This document shows, one piece after another, positions 1 to 8,106 of a stretch of DNA of 64,000 bases (positions are counted from its first letter, which is position 1; every line of letters starts with the position of its first letter). Position numbers and translations under genes: made by a program. Below the pieces are notes generated by a model. The model was given only the letters and a program-made list of their open reading frames with translations, was not told the DNA's origin and searched no databases. Where the stretch lies: NCBI GenBank assembly GCA_021824145.1, contig JAKALM010000001.1, forward strand, positions 558,001 through 622,000. The letters are read 5' to 3'. The DNA is from Bacteroidota bacterium. GTDB taxonomy: Bacteria; Bacteroidota; Ignavibacteria; Ignavibacteriales; Ignavibacteriaceae.

Positions 1-428
1 AAGATGGAAGAGTTTTAAGATCAATTCTCTCTGTAAAATTAAATCTATATCAAAAAGTGCTTACTTCAGTAAAAGCTATTGAAAGAAATGAAAGTTTAAC
101 TGCTTCAGATTTTGTATTGAAAAAAATGGACGTGACAAAAATTTTTGGAACTCCATTAACATCTTTGAAGGATATTGAACTATACCGCTGTAAAACTTTT
201 TTGAAACCAGGTGATGCAATAACTAATGAAAATATTGAGTTAAAACCAGTAATTAAGCCTGGTGATAGATTAGAAGCTGAATACAAATCTGGATCTGTTA
301 CAATTACTTTTGAAGTATTTTCTCGTCAAGAAGGAATTCCAGGTGAAACAATTTCTGTAATCACTAAAGATAAAAAACTTTTTAAAGCAAAAGTTATCAA
401 TTCTCAAGAAGTAAATATTATTGAGTGA
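1..428 (+). CDS. flgA: Flagellar P-ring assembly chaperone FlgA (5' truncated)
   Basis: The frame is open from base 3 with no stop, so the true start lies upstream of the window and about 141 C-terminal residues are visible. FlgA is the periplasmic chaperone needed to assemble the P-ring from FlgI. The visible part has the SAF-type region (VLTSVKAIERNESLTASDF, then PGDAITNENIELKPVIKPGDR) and the usual C-terminal strands ending in KAKVINSQEVNIIE. It overlaps the start of flgH and leads the flgAHIJNKL order. The call rests on family pattern and context. The signal peptide cannot be seen. Confidence 0.85.
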   Translation, partial: DGRVLRSILSVKLNLYQKVLTSVKAIERNESLTASDFVLKKMDVTKIFGTPLTSLKDIELYRCKTFLKPGDAITNENIELKPVIKPGDRLEAEYKSGSVTITFEVFSRQEGIPGETISVITKDKKLFKAKVINSQEVNIIE

Positions 429-432
429 AATT

Positions 433-1005
433 ATGAAAAGATTAATAGCTATTGGATTTTTAATAACCACAGTAAATTTATTCCCTCAGAACATGAGGCA
501 GAATGCTTTCTCTTCATTATTCTCGGATCAAAAAGCAAGCAGCGTTGGTGATGCAATTACCATTGTTGTAATTGAATCATCTCAAGCTTCAAATAATGCC
601 ACAACTACAACTGGAAGATCGAGCAGCTTAAGTCTATCCGGAAAAGCAGATTTGGGAAAAGTAAATCCACCAACTGCTAATGTAAGTTTAGGAACAACAA
701 ATGATTTTAACGGATCCGGTTCAACTCAAACCCAAGGAATGGTGAGTACAAAAATTAGCGCTTTAGTAGATTCAGTTTTACCTAATGGCAATCTTCATAT
801 TGAAGGCAGCAGAAAAATTACAATTAACGGTGAAGAGCAAACAGTTTTAATTAAAGGAATAGTTAGGCCGTCTGATATTGCAACTGATAATACAGTTTTT
901 TCATATAACGTTTCTGAAGCTGAAATCGTATTCAAAGGAAATGGAATGATTAATAGTTCACAGTCGCCAGGGTGGTTAACAAAATTTTTACACTGGATTT
1001 TTTAG
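433..1005 (+). CDS. flgH: Flagellar L-ring protein FlgH
   Basis: FlgH forms the outer-membrane L-ring of the basal body. The protein is 190 aa if started at the ATG at 433; a TTG at 421 is also in frame but sits inside flgA. A hydrophobic signal segment (MKRLIAIGFLITTVNLF) is followed by the FlgH pattern: FSSLFSDQKASSVGDAITIVVIE, a Ser/Thr-rich stretch, VLPNGNLHIEGSRKITINGE, and IVRPSDIATDNTVFSYNVSEAEI. Most FlgH proteins are lipoproteins, but I see no cysteine anywhere in this one, so it cannot carry a canonical lipobox. It lies between flgA and flgI and its identity is secure from sequence and order. Confidence 0.92.
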   Translation: MKRLIAIGFLITTVNLFPQNMRQNAFSSLFSDQKASSVGDAITIVVIESSQASNNATTTTGRSSSLSLSGKADLGKVNPPTANVSLGTTNDFNGSGSTQTQGMVSTKISALVDSVLPNGNLHIEGSRKITINGEEQTVLIKGIVRPSDIATDNTVFSYNVSEAEIVFKGNGMINSSQSPGWLTKFLHWIF

Positions 1006-1026
1006 GTATGCCGGAGGCTTTTTAAT

Positions 1027-2121
1027 ATGAAAAGAAAATCACTCTCCATATTGATGATAATTTTTATCAGTAATTTTTTATTTGCTCAAAGAATAAAAGA
1101 TATAGCATACATTACTGGTGAAGGCTCTGAGCAAATAATTGGATATGGTTTAGTAGTTGGTTTGGCAGGAACTGGAGATACACAGCGTTCAACATTTACA
1201 CTTCAGTCTGTTACAAGTATGTTAAAAAGATTTGGAATAACAGTTCCGACAGATAATCTCCAAACAAGGAATGTTGCAGCTGTAATGGTAACCGCAACAT
1301 TAAATGATTATTTAAAGCCTGGTGCAAAATTCGATGTAACCGTTTCATCAATGGGTGATGCTTCAAGTCTTGTTGGCGGAACTTTACTTATGACTCCGCT
1401 TTCAAGTATGACTGGAAAAGTTTATGGTTTTGCACAAGGTGCTCTTTCAGTGGGCGGATACGATATTAGAACTCCTTCTGGAAGTAGGATCGAAAAAAAT
1501 CATGCTTTAGCAGGCCGTGTTCCAATGGGTGGAATTTTACAGCTTCCTTTGGATATTGATAGTTTATCTCATAAAGAAATCAGCGTTTATTTAAGAGATC
1601 CAGACATAACAACTTCAAACAATGTTTCCAATGCAATCAATGCAAAATTTGGAAATAATATTGCATTAGCAAAAGATGCCGCTGAAGTGCAAATCAAAAT
1701 TCCTGCAGATAAGCAAAATAATATTGTAGGCTTTCTTGCAGATTTAGAAAGCATAAATGTTCAAACGGATGAAGCAGCAAAAGTTGTTCTTGATGAAAGA
1801 TCGGGAACTGTAGTGGCGGGAAATAATGTTAAGATTTTACCGGCATCAATCACTCATGGCAATTTAAATATTACAATAAGATCTTATCCAATTATTTCAC
1901 AACCTGGTCCATTTTCAAATGGGACTACTCAAGTTTTCAATAATGTTGTTCCTTATGTTTCTCAAGATTCTACAAACACAATTGCAATTCAAGGTGCGTC
2001 TACAGTTCAGCAAGTTGCTGCAGCATTAAATTCATTAAAAGTTTCGCCTCAAGATATTATATCAATTTTTCAAGCGTTGAAAAAGGCTGGCGCATTAATA
2101 GGAGAGTTGGTGATAATCTAA
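1027..2121 (+). CDS. flgI: Flagellar P-ring protein FlgI
   Basis: FlgI builds the periplasmic P-ring around the rod. The protein has 364 aa, normal for the family. A signal peptide ending FLFAQ is followed by RIKDIAYITGEGSEQIIGYGL, then the conserved GLAGTGD, MLKRFGI, KNVAAVMVTA-like and MGDASSLVGGTLLMTPL segments. The C-terminus has VVLDERSGTVVAGNNVKI and a final VSPQDIISIFQALKKAGAL, the usual FlgI ending. The gene follows flgH after 21 nt, and its TAA overlaps the ATG of flgJ (TAATG), so the two are probably translationally coupled. Confidence 0.96.
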   Translation: MKRKSLSILMIIFISNFLFAQRIKDIAYITGEGSEQIIGYGLVVGLAGTGDTQRSTFTLQSVTSMLKRFGITVPTDNLQTRNVAAVMVTATLNDYLKPGAKFDVTVSSMGDASSLVGGTLLMTPLSSMTGKVYGFAQGALSVGGYDIRTPSGSRIEKNHALAGRVPMGGILQLPLDIDSLSHKEISVYLRDPDITTSNNVSNAINAKFGNNIALAKDAAEVQIKIPADKQNNIVGFLADLESINVQTDEAAKVVLDERSGTVVAGNNVKILPASITHGNLNITIRSYPIISQPGPFSNGTTQVFNNVVPYVSQDSTNTIAIQGASTVQQVAAALNSLKVSPQDIISIFQALKKAGALIGELVII

Positions 2122-2936
2122 TGGGAAACCTTCAACTAAAAATAACGGATGTAAAGCATTTGGATAGTTCGGCTGAAATCAACAGCCGGTACAATGATGC
2201 ACAAAAGGCAAAGATTGCCAATGCTGCTAAAGAATTTGAAAGCCTGCTTACTTCGATGATGCTGAAAAGTATGGATAAAACTACAAACGGAATGTTTGGG
2301 CAAGATAGTCTTGGTGGAGATTATTTTAATACAATTTTCGAAAATGAAATGGCGTCATTCATGTCGAAGAACAAAAGCATGGGGATTGCAGATATCTTAT
2401 ATAAAAAAATTACTGGCGAAGATATGAATCATTTGCTAAACGGCTCAACTTTAAATAACAATAAAATTGAATTGAAAAACTCTTTACCAACAACACATTC
2501 AATAGTTCCAAGTTCGAAGGCAATGGATAGATTAAACAAGTATGAAGACATTATTAATGCTGCTTCAAATTCATTTGGAGTTGATAAAAATTTGATAAAA
2601 TCTGTCATTCTTACAGAATCCGCTGCAAATGATAATGCAGTTTCAAGTGCAAAAGCAAAAGGATTGATGCAATTAATTGATTCAACTGCCACAGAAATGG
2701 GTGTGAGTAATGTTTGGGATCCAAAAGAAAATATATTTGGCGGTACTAAATATCTTGCCGAAATGCTTCGAAAATATAATGGCGATATAAATCTTGCTCT
2801 TGCTTCATACAATGCTGGTCCTCAAAATGTAGATAAATATGGAGGTATTCCTCCTTTTGAAGAAACTCAAAATTATGTACAAAGAGTTAAAGGATATTTT
2901 AATCATTTAAATGGAGAAAATTATGGATATGAATGA
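2121..2936 (+). CDS. flgJ: FlgJ: rod-binding domain fused to an SLT-type lytic transglycosylase
   Basis: The N-terminal part (about residues 28-95: KEFESLLTSMMLKSM, GGDYFNTIFENEMA) is the rod-binding/capping domain of FlgJ. The C-terminal half (about 140-270) is a soluble lytic transglycosylase-like GH23 domain with the putative catalytic Glu in LTESAAN, then KAKGLMQLI, GGTKYLAEML and ALASYNAGP. In enterobacterial FlgJ the wall-cutting domain is a glucosaminidase instead; here the same job, opening peptidoglycan for the rod, would be done by a different fold. I see no signal peptide, as expected if it is exported by the flagellar apparatus. Coupled to flgI and overlapping flgN. Confidence 0.9.
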   Translation: MGNLQLKITDVKHLDSSAEINSRYNDAQKAKIANAAKEFESLLTSMMLKSMDKTTNGMFGQDSLGGDYFNTIFENEMASFMSKNKSMGIADILYKKITGEDMNHLLNGSTLNNNKIELKNSLPTTHSIVPSSKAMDRLNKYEDIINAASNSFGVDKNLIKSVILTESAANDNAVSSAKAKGLMQLIDSTATEMGVSNVWDPKENIFGGTKYLAEMLRKYNGDINLALASYNAGPQNVDKYGGIPPFEETQNYVQRVKGYFNHLNGENYGYE

Positions 2937-3375
2937 TCTTTTGAAATTGCTTAAAGATCAACATCAGCTTTTACAGGCATTTCACGATACAATTGTTCTT
3001 CAGCAAAAGGTAATTATAAACAATGATGTAAAAGGATTAGAAGAAACAATAAAAACTGAGGGTGCATTATTAATAAACATTGAGCTTTATGAAAAGCATG
3101 TTGAAGAAGCAATTAAACAATTATCAAATAGATATGGAATTAAAAATTCATCAGGTAAGCTTTCAGAATTTGTTGACGCAATAAAAGTTAGAAAAGAAAT
3201 TAATTCTATGAATCTATTAAAGCTTAGAAATTCACTACAAAAAATTGTTGCAAATACAATTCGGGTAAATAATCAAAATAAAATGTTAATTGATCAGGCA
3301 AGATATTTTATTAAAGAAACTATTTCTGCATTGGTGAGTAAAAATCATACATCAATTCTTGATAGGAAGGTTTAA
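2923..3375 (+). CDS. flgN: FlgN-like chaperone for FlgK/FlgL
   Basis: A 150-aa, mostly helical, charged cytosolic protein with the FlgN pattern: an N-terminal helix (LLKLLKDQHQLLQAFHDTIV), repeated acidic/basic helices and a C-terminal helix. FlgN binds the hook-junction proteins FlgK and FlgL before export, and those are the next two genes. Three in-frame ATGs are possible (2911, 2923, 2929). I choose 2923 because GGAG at 2913-2916 lies six bases upstream of it, although this overlaps the flgJ end by 14 nt. Similarity is weak, as is usual for FlgN; the position immediately before flgK carries much of the weight. Confidence 0.75.
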   Translation: MDMNDLLKLLKDQHQLLQAFHDTIVLQQKVIINNDVKGLEETIKTEGALLINIELYEKHVEEAIKQLSNRYGIKNSSGKLSEFVDAIKVRKEINSMNLLKLRNSLQKIVANTIRVNNQNKMLIDQARYFIKETISALVSKNHTSILDRKV

Positions 3376-4737
3376 ATGGGTCTTAGTGGTGTAATAAATA
3401 TTGCACAAAGCGGATTGAGCGCTTACCAAAATGCCCTTGATGTAACTGCAAATAACATTGCAAATGCTTCAAATCCAGATTACTCAAGGCAAAGGGCTGA
3501 TCTTACAGCTGCGGCTTCAACGCAAGATGCAAATTATTCATGGGGAAATGGAGTTCAACTTGCTGATATTCAAAGAATAAGAGATACATTAATTGACCAG
3601 CAGTTAAGATCAAATAATTCTAAGTATTCGGATAGCAATCAGCAAAATGTTTTTCTTAGCAACATTCAAAATTTATTTTCTGAACCAAGTGATTTGGGAT
3701 TATCAAATCTTACAACTGCATTTTTCAATTCATGGCAGCAGCTTTCGGTTACGCCAAATTCTGTTTCTTTAAGAAATAATGTTATTCAAGCGGCTCAGAC
3801 TTTAAGTCAAAGCATTCAAAATATTAATGATGGAATTGATCAGGTAAAATCAAACATTGTTGGTCAACTGCAAGATAATGTAAATACTCTTAATTCTGAT
3901 ATTAAACAAATTCAAACTTTAAATCAGCAAATTTTTAGTTCTCAAGTTACTGGCCAACAAGCAAATGATTTAATGGATGCACGAGATAAATTACTAAATA
4001 ATATCAGCAACCTTGCGAACGTAAATATTACTTATGATAATTCCGGTTCAGCTATAGTTTCAATTGGCGGAGTTTTGGTAGCAGATAGATCAACTGCAAC
4101 TCAATTTACAGTTTCAAATACCAGCAATGGATTAACAGTAACAACATCAGATGGTTCTGCAACACCTAATTTAACCGGAGGCCAGCTTCATGCATTAACC
4201 GATGTTTATAATAATAAAATTGCTTCATATCAAAACCAGTTAAACAATTTTGTAAATCGATTAATGACGTCTGTAAATTCAGCACACACAACTGGCTATA
4301 CAAATACAACTCCTCCTCAAACTGGTGTAAATTTTTTCGATAATTACACTAATGGTGTTCTTTCTATTAATAAACAAATATTGCAAGACCCAAATAAAAT
4401 TGCTGTTTCGTCAGATGGAACTTCTGGAAATGGAGATGTAGCGGTTACAATTGCTGGTTTAATAAATCAAAAAGATTCAAATGGAACAACGCTTCTTGAT
4501 AATTATACTTCTTTGATAACTCAAGTTGGTACCGATACACAAAATACGGCAAACAATGCGCAGGCTTACCAGCAACTTATAACCCAGCTTCAAAAACAAC
4601 AATCATCTGTTTCGGGAGTTTCTGTTGATGAAGAAATGTCAAATGTTCTCCAGTATCAAAGAGCGTATGAAGCGTCTGCAAAGATTTTAACAATTGCTGA
4701 TCAAATGATGCAAACTTTATTAAGTATAATTTCATAA
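3376..4737 (+). CDS. flgK: Hook-associated protein 1 FlgK
   Basis: FlgK is the first hook-filament junction protein. The 453-aa protein begins with the rod/hook/filament axial signature (SGLSAYQNALDVTANNIANA, about residues 13-32, then SNPDYSRQ) and ends with the matching C-terminal helix (QYQRAYEASAKILTIADQMM). The start directly abuts the stop of flgN, with AGGAAGG upstream as a good ribosome binding site. The centre is shorter than in the E. coli protein (about 547 aa), consistent with a reduced outer domain. Exported by the flagellar type III system, hence no signal peptide. Confidence 0.95.
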   Translation: MGLSGVINIAQSGLSAYQNALDVTANNIANASNPDYSRQRADLTAAASTQDANYSWGNGVQLADIQRIRDTLIDQQLRSNNSKYSDSNQQNVFLSNIQNLFSEPSDLGLSNLTTAFFNSWQQLSVTPNSVSLRNNVIQAAQTLSQSIQNINDGIDQVKSNIVGQLQDNVNTLNSDIKQIQTLNQQIFSSQVTGQQANDLMDARDKLLNNISNLANVNITYDNSGSAIVSIGGVLVADRSTATQFTVSNTSNGLTVTTSDGSATPNLTGGQLHALTDVYNNKIASYQNQLNNFVNRLMTSVNSAHTTGYTNTTPPQTGVNFFDNYTNGVLSINKQILQDPNKIAVSSDGTSGNGDVAVTIAGLINQKDSNGTTLLDNYTSLITQVGTDTQNTANNAQAYQQLITQLQKQQSSVSGVSVDEEMSNVLQYQRAYEASAKILTIADQMMQTLLSIIS

Positions 4738-4741
4738 TGTT

Positions 4742-5998
4742 ATGAGAATATCAGATTTAATCTTATCGTCAGACTTTGTAAATAATTTTACAAATGCTAA
4801 ATCAAAAGTAGATGACCTGCAGACTCAGATTGCTACGGGTAATAAAATTCAGAAACCTTCTGACTCACCGGATGGAACCGCAAATCTAATTGGCTGGAAT
4901 AGTCAATTAGAGCAGTTGAATACATTTTCTAGTAATATTGATACAGCCTCATCTTTTGTTCAGGATACAACTTCGGCAATGCAGAGCATTCAAGATCAAG
5001 TAACGAATGTACTTACTACTTTAAGTGGATTAAATACTACTACTGGTAATGCTAATTTAAATAACTATGCCGATCAAATTAATCAAACAATACAAATGCT
5101 TTTAGGATTGGCAAATACATCGTCTAACGGCAAATATGTTTTTGGAGGAACTGATTTTTCTTCCGAGCCTTTTGGTTATTCTGCAGATAAAACAACTGTT
5201 CAAGTATTGCCAAATGATATTTCGGGAGTGCAGAACATTAAAACTTCTCAAAATATTTCTCAGCAAATAAATATGAGTGGTACAGAAGTTTTTGGAACAA
5301 TTGTTTCAGGTAGCGGAAATATAGATTCTAGTACAAGCATCGGCTCACCTGTCAATAGCCAAACTAATATTTACGATTCATTAGGTAATCAATATACTTT
5401 TGATGTTAATTATACCAAAACTGCGGCAAACACTTACAGCATGACTTATGATATTAAAGACAGCAACGGAAATTCTGTTTTGGCTTCAGCACCGGCAGCA
5501 AAAACGGTTGTATTTAATGCAGCCAATGGAGTAATGCAAACGGTTGATGGTCAATCACCGGCACAAATTCATATTAAAGTCCCAAGTCAAAATATTGATT
5601 TTACTTTTGACCCTACTTCAGTTAAAGAATCAAATAATACTTCTACATTAACATATTCTGCAAATCAGAAGACAGATATTTTTAATACTTTAATAGCTAT
5701 TAGTAATAGTTTACGTGCAGGAAATTTACCTACACAAGATCAAATTAAGCAAGTATCAGACTTCAATAATAGAATGCTAGATAACATTTCTAAAATTGGC
5801 AACACAACAAATCAATTAAGTAATACAAAAGCTTTAATCGGAAATCAGCAGACACAGTTAAACACTTTAATGTCTAACACACAAAGCGTTGATATGGCTC
5901 AAGCAGTAATGGATCTTCAAAATCAGCAAAATCTTTTACAAATGTCTTATAAACTTGCAGCGTCAGTTACAGCACAATCAATATTGAATTACATGTAA
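4742..5998 (+). CDS. flgL: Hook-associated protein 3 FlgL with a hook-protein-like insert
   Basis: FlgL is the second hook-filament junction protein. The 418-aa protein has the flagellin-like N-terminus (DLILSSDFVNN, DLQTQIATGNKIQKPSDSP) and C-terminal helix (VDMAQAVMDLQNQQNLLQMS). Between them, about residues 200-300, is a stretch not expected in FlgL: TNIYDSLGNQYTFDVNYTKT followed by YSMTYDIKDSNGN. This closely resembles the FlaE/D2 domain of the hook protein FlgE (typically TxxYDSLGNxH...). The stop overlaps the start of motA (TAATG). Confidence 0.9.
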   Translation: MRISDLILSSDFVNNFTNAKSKVDDLQTQIATGNKIQKPSDSPDGTANLIGWNSQLEQLNTFSSNIDTASSFVQDTTSAMQSIQDQVTNVLTTLSGLNTTTGNANLNNYADQINQTIQMLLGLANTSSNGKYVFGGTDFSSEPFGYSADKTTVQVLPNDISGVQNIKTSQNISQQINMSGTEVFGTIVSGSGNIDSSTSIGSPVNSQTNIYDSLGNQYTFDVNYTKTAANTYSMTYDIKDSNGNSVLASAPAAKTVVFNAANGVMQTVDGQSPAQIHIKVPSQNIDFTFDPTSVKESNNTSTLTYSANQKTDIFNTLIAISNSLRAGNLPTQDQIKQVSDFNNRMLDNISKIGNTTNQLSNTKALIGNQQTQLNTLMSNTQSVDMAQAVMDLQNQQNLLQMSYKLAASVTAQSILNYM

Positions 5999-6774
5999 TG
6001 AGAAAAACTTCGACATTATTCGGACTTATTTTAGGTATAGCATCTATATTCGGTGCTTTCTTTTTGGAAGGCGGAGCTTTTGAAAAATTATTTTTAATTC
6101 CGCCATTAATTGTGGTTTTTGGTGGAACTTTTGCCGCTGTAATTATAGGATTTGGATTTGATAAATTTAAAAATATACTTGGCTTAATTCGATTGGCGTA
6201 TTTTCCTCAAAAATATAATTTAAAATCGCTTATAAATAATCTTGTAGATTTTTCGATAATATCGAGGAAAGAAGGACTTTTATCAATTGAAAAAGAGTTG
6301 GATAAATTGGAATATGTCTTTCCTCAAAAGTTAATTCATTATGTAATAGACGGAACGGATTCTGACTCTTTGCAAAATTTAGCAGCTCTTGAGATGAAAG
6401 CTATGCAGGAGCGGCATTATTCAAATATTTTTATATTTACAAAAATGGGCGGATATGCGCCGACGATGGGAATAATCGGAACCGTTATGGGTTTGATTAT
6501 GACTTTAGCAAATGCCGGTGGAGATCCGAATTCATTAATTAAAAACATCGCCTCTGCATTTATTGCAACATTGTGGGGCGTATTTAGCGCGAATATTTTA
6601 TGGTTACCAATCGGCGACAAATTAAAAAAATGTCACATGGAAGAGAAGCATATGATGGAGATTTCTCTGGAGGGTATACTGGCATTGCAGAGTGGGGAGA
6701 TTCCTTCGATAGTAAAGGCAAGGCTGATAAGCCTTCTTCCGCAAAGAGAACAATTAAGAATGATGAACTCTTAG
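5998..6774 (+). CDS. motA: Flagellar stator subunit MotA (Bacillus-like type)
   Basis: A 258-aa protein with four membrane segments: two near the N-terminus (residues 5-50) and two around 150-200. It forms the ion channel of the flagellar motor with MotB. Motifs: SRKEGLLSIEKELD in the cytoplasmic loop, MQERHYSNIFIFTKMGGYAPTMG leading into TM3, GTVMGLIMTLA, and FIATLWGVFSANILWLP in TM4. The pattern and the ending LEGILALQSGEIP...ISLLP resemble B. subtilis MotA rather than E. coli MotA. TM3 carries a Thr where proton-type relatives often have Ala, so ion choice is open. Coupled to flgL by a TAATG overlap. The last 145 nt overlap motB. Confidence 0.9.
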   Translation: MRKTSTLFGLILGIASIFGAFFLEGGAFEKLFLIPPLIVVFGGTFAAVIIGFGFDKFKNILGLIRLAYFPQKYNLKSLINNLVDFSIISRKEGLLSIEKELDKLEYVFPQKLIHYVIDGTDSDSLQNLAALEMKAMQERHYSNIFIFTKMGGYAPTMGIIGTVMGLIMTLANAGGDPNSLIKNIASAFIATLWGVFSANILWLPIGDKLKKCHMEEKHMMEISLEGILALQSGEIPSIVKARLISLLPQREQLRMMNS

Positions 6775-7445
6775 ATATCGAAGAATCACCTTTTTTTGAA
6801 AGCGGAGATAAAGACAGATACCTGATAACATATGCAGACCTTATTACACTGCTTCTGGGTTTATTTATTATATTATATGCAATTTCAAAAATTGATGTAA
6901 ATAAATATCAGAAAATGATTGCAGCTATGGGTGATGTGTTTGGGAAAAAGGAAAAAATTATTTCAGTTGAGAATTCATCACCAAAGCCTGGTGTATCTAG
7001 CGAAGGATTTTTAAAAGGTGAATTGAATAAGTTGATTGATAAATATCACTATAATAATTCAATCCGTTTAGAAGAAAATGCTAGAGGTGTAACTATTCAT
7101 ATTTTGGATGATGTACTTTTTTCTTCTGGAAGTGCTAATTTAACAGTAAGCTCTTTAACGGTGCTTGATAGATTAGCTGCGATATTAAAAGAATTGCCGA
7201 ATGATATAAGAATTGAAGGGCATACTGATGATGTTCCAATTAATACTGTCCAATTTCCATCTAACTGGCATTTATCAGTAGCTAGAGCGCTGAATACAGC
7301 CTATTATCTAATTAATAACGAAGGGCTTGTTCCGGAAAAAGTTTCAATTGTAGGATATTCTGAATATAAACCAATAGCATCAAACAATACTCCGGAAGGC
7401 AGAGCTTCAAATAGAAGAGTTGATATTGTAATAATAAAAAAATGA
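6630..7445 (+). CDS. motB: Flagellar stator subunit MotB (Bacillus-like type)
   Basis: MotB anchors the stator to peptidoglycan and supplies the ion-binding aspartate. The membrane segment contains YLITYADLITLLLGLFIILY; the conserved Asp is residue 70. A C-terminal OmpA-like peptidoglycan-binding domain follows (IRIEGHTDDVPI, SVARALNTAYYL, EGRASNRRVDIVI). The closest pattern is B. subtilis MotB. The only upstream in-frame starts I find are ATG 6630 and ATG 6600, both inside motA, so the gene overlaps motA out of frame by at least 145 nt and gains about 60 residues before the usual MotB start. 271 aa from 6630. Confidence 0.88.
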   Translation: MSHGREAYDGDFSGGYTGIAEWGDSFDSKGKADKPSSAKRTIKNDELLDIEESPFFESGDKDRYLITYADLITLLLGLFIILYAISKIDVNKYQKMIAAMGDVFGKKEKIISVENSSPKPGVSSEGFLKGELNKLIDKYHYNNSIRLEENARGVTIHILDDVLFSSGSANLTVSSLTVLDRLAAILKELPNDIRIEGHTDDVPINTVQFPSNWHLSVARALNTAYYLINNEGLVPEKVSIVGYSEYKPIASNNTPEGRASNRRVDIVIIKK

Positions 7446-7451
7446 TGTGTT

Positions 7452-7832
7452 ATGAAAATTAAAACAAACCAATTTGGCGAAATTGATTTTGAAAAAGATC
7501 TTATAATAAAGTTTTCATCAGGGCTTTTTGGATTTGAGCAACTGAAAAACTATCTGCTTATAAAAGTTGATGATGAAATATTTTACTGGTTAAATTCAGT
7601 TGATGAACCCGAGATAGCTTTTCCATTAATTGCAATGAGGCTGATTGATGATTCATTTCCGCAAGAAAAAAATAATGAGGCTTTCGGTATTGTTACAATG
7701 AATTCTGACGCATTAAAAATAACAGTAAATTTAAAAGCGCCGGTATTTATAGACCAAAACGCTAAAAGCGGTTATCAAAAAATATTGGACGATGAAAAAT
7801 ATCCGATTAAATATAATCTTTTTAAAGATTAG
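7452..7832 (+). CDS. fliW: Flagellar assembly factor FliW (CsrA antagonist)
   Basis: A 126-aa protein matching FliW throughout: IKTNQFGEIDFEKDLIIKF, the GLFGFEQLKNYLLI segment, FYWLNSVDEPEIAFPLI, AFGIVTMN and the AP(V/I)FID strand. In B. subtilis FliW binds flagellin and CsrA, so that CsrA represses flagellin translation only until flagellin has been exported. The next gene is csrA, the standard pairing. The start follows motB after 6 nt. Because the receptor and repressor are adjacent, the same homeostatic switch very likely operates here. Confidence 0.95.
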   Translation: MKIKTNQFGEIDFEKDLIIKFSSGLFGFEQLKNYLLIKVDDEIFYWLNSVDEPEIAFPLIAMRLIDDSFPQEKNNEAFGIVTMNSDALKITVNLKAPVFIDQNAKSGYQKILDDEKYPIKYNLFKD

Positions 7833-7848
7833 GAAGCACGGATAAACT
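7831..7848 (+). promoter_or_regulatory. Possible CsrA autoregulatory leader (two GGA motifs)
   Basis: Between the fliW stop and the csrA ATG the sequence reads AGGAAGCACGGATAAACT, with GGA at 7832-7834 and 7840-7842. CsrA recognises GGA, preferably ANGGA. ACGGA (7838-7842) fits that form and the AGGA also serves as the ribosome binding site. Two sites about 8 nt apart across the csrA ribosome binding site would permit autorepression. There is no obvious hairpin presenting the GGAs. Inference only. Confidence 0.35.
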
Positions 7849-8106
7849 ATGTTAATACTTACAAGAAAAATAAATGAAGAAATAAAAATTGGATCAGATA
7901 TTTCAATTAAAATTTTATCTATTTCTGAAGGACAAATAAAATTAGGAATTTCTGCTCCTGCCGATGTTGAAATTTTTAGAAGTGAGATTTACGAAAAAGT
8001 TAAACAGGTAACTATTGAAGCATCAATACAAAGTAGGCAAAATTTAGTGGATAAATCAAAATTAAAAATGAATCAAATTAGAAGATTAGGCAAAGAAAAT
8101 GAGTGA
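7849..8106 (+). CDS. csrA: Carbon storage regulator CsrA
   Basis: An 85-aa RNA-binding post-transcriptional regulator. The N-terminus MLILTRKINEEIKIG and the core KILSISEGQIKLGISAPADVEIFRSEIYEKV are diagnostic; the C-terminal arginine of the RNA-binding surface (FRSEIY) is present. It is somewhat longer than the E. coli protein (61 aa), with a basic helical tail. It overlaps the next gene by 8 nt and pairs with fliW upstream. Likely target in this context is flagellin or hook mRNA. Confidence 0.96.
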   Translation: MLILTRKINEEIKIGSDISIKILSISEGQIKLGISAPADVEIFRSEIYEKVKQVTIEASIQSRQNLVDKSKLKMNQIRRLGKENE

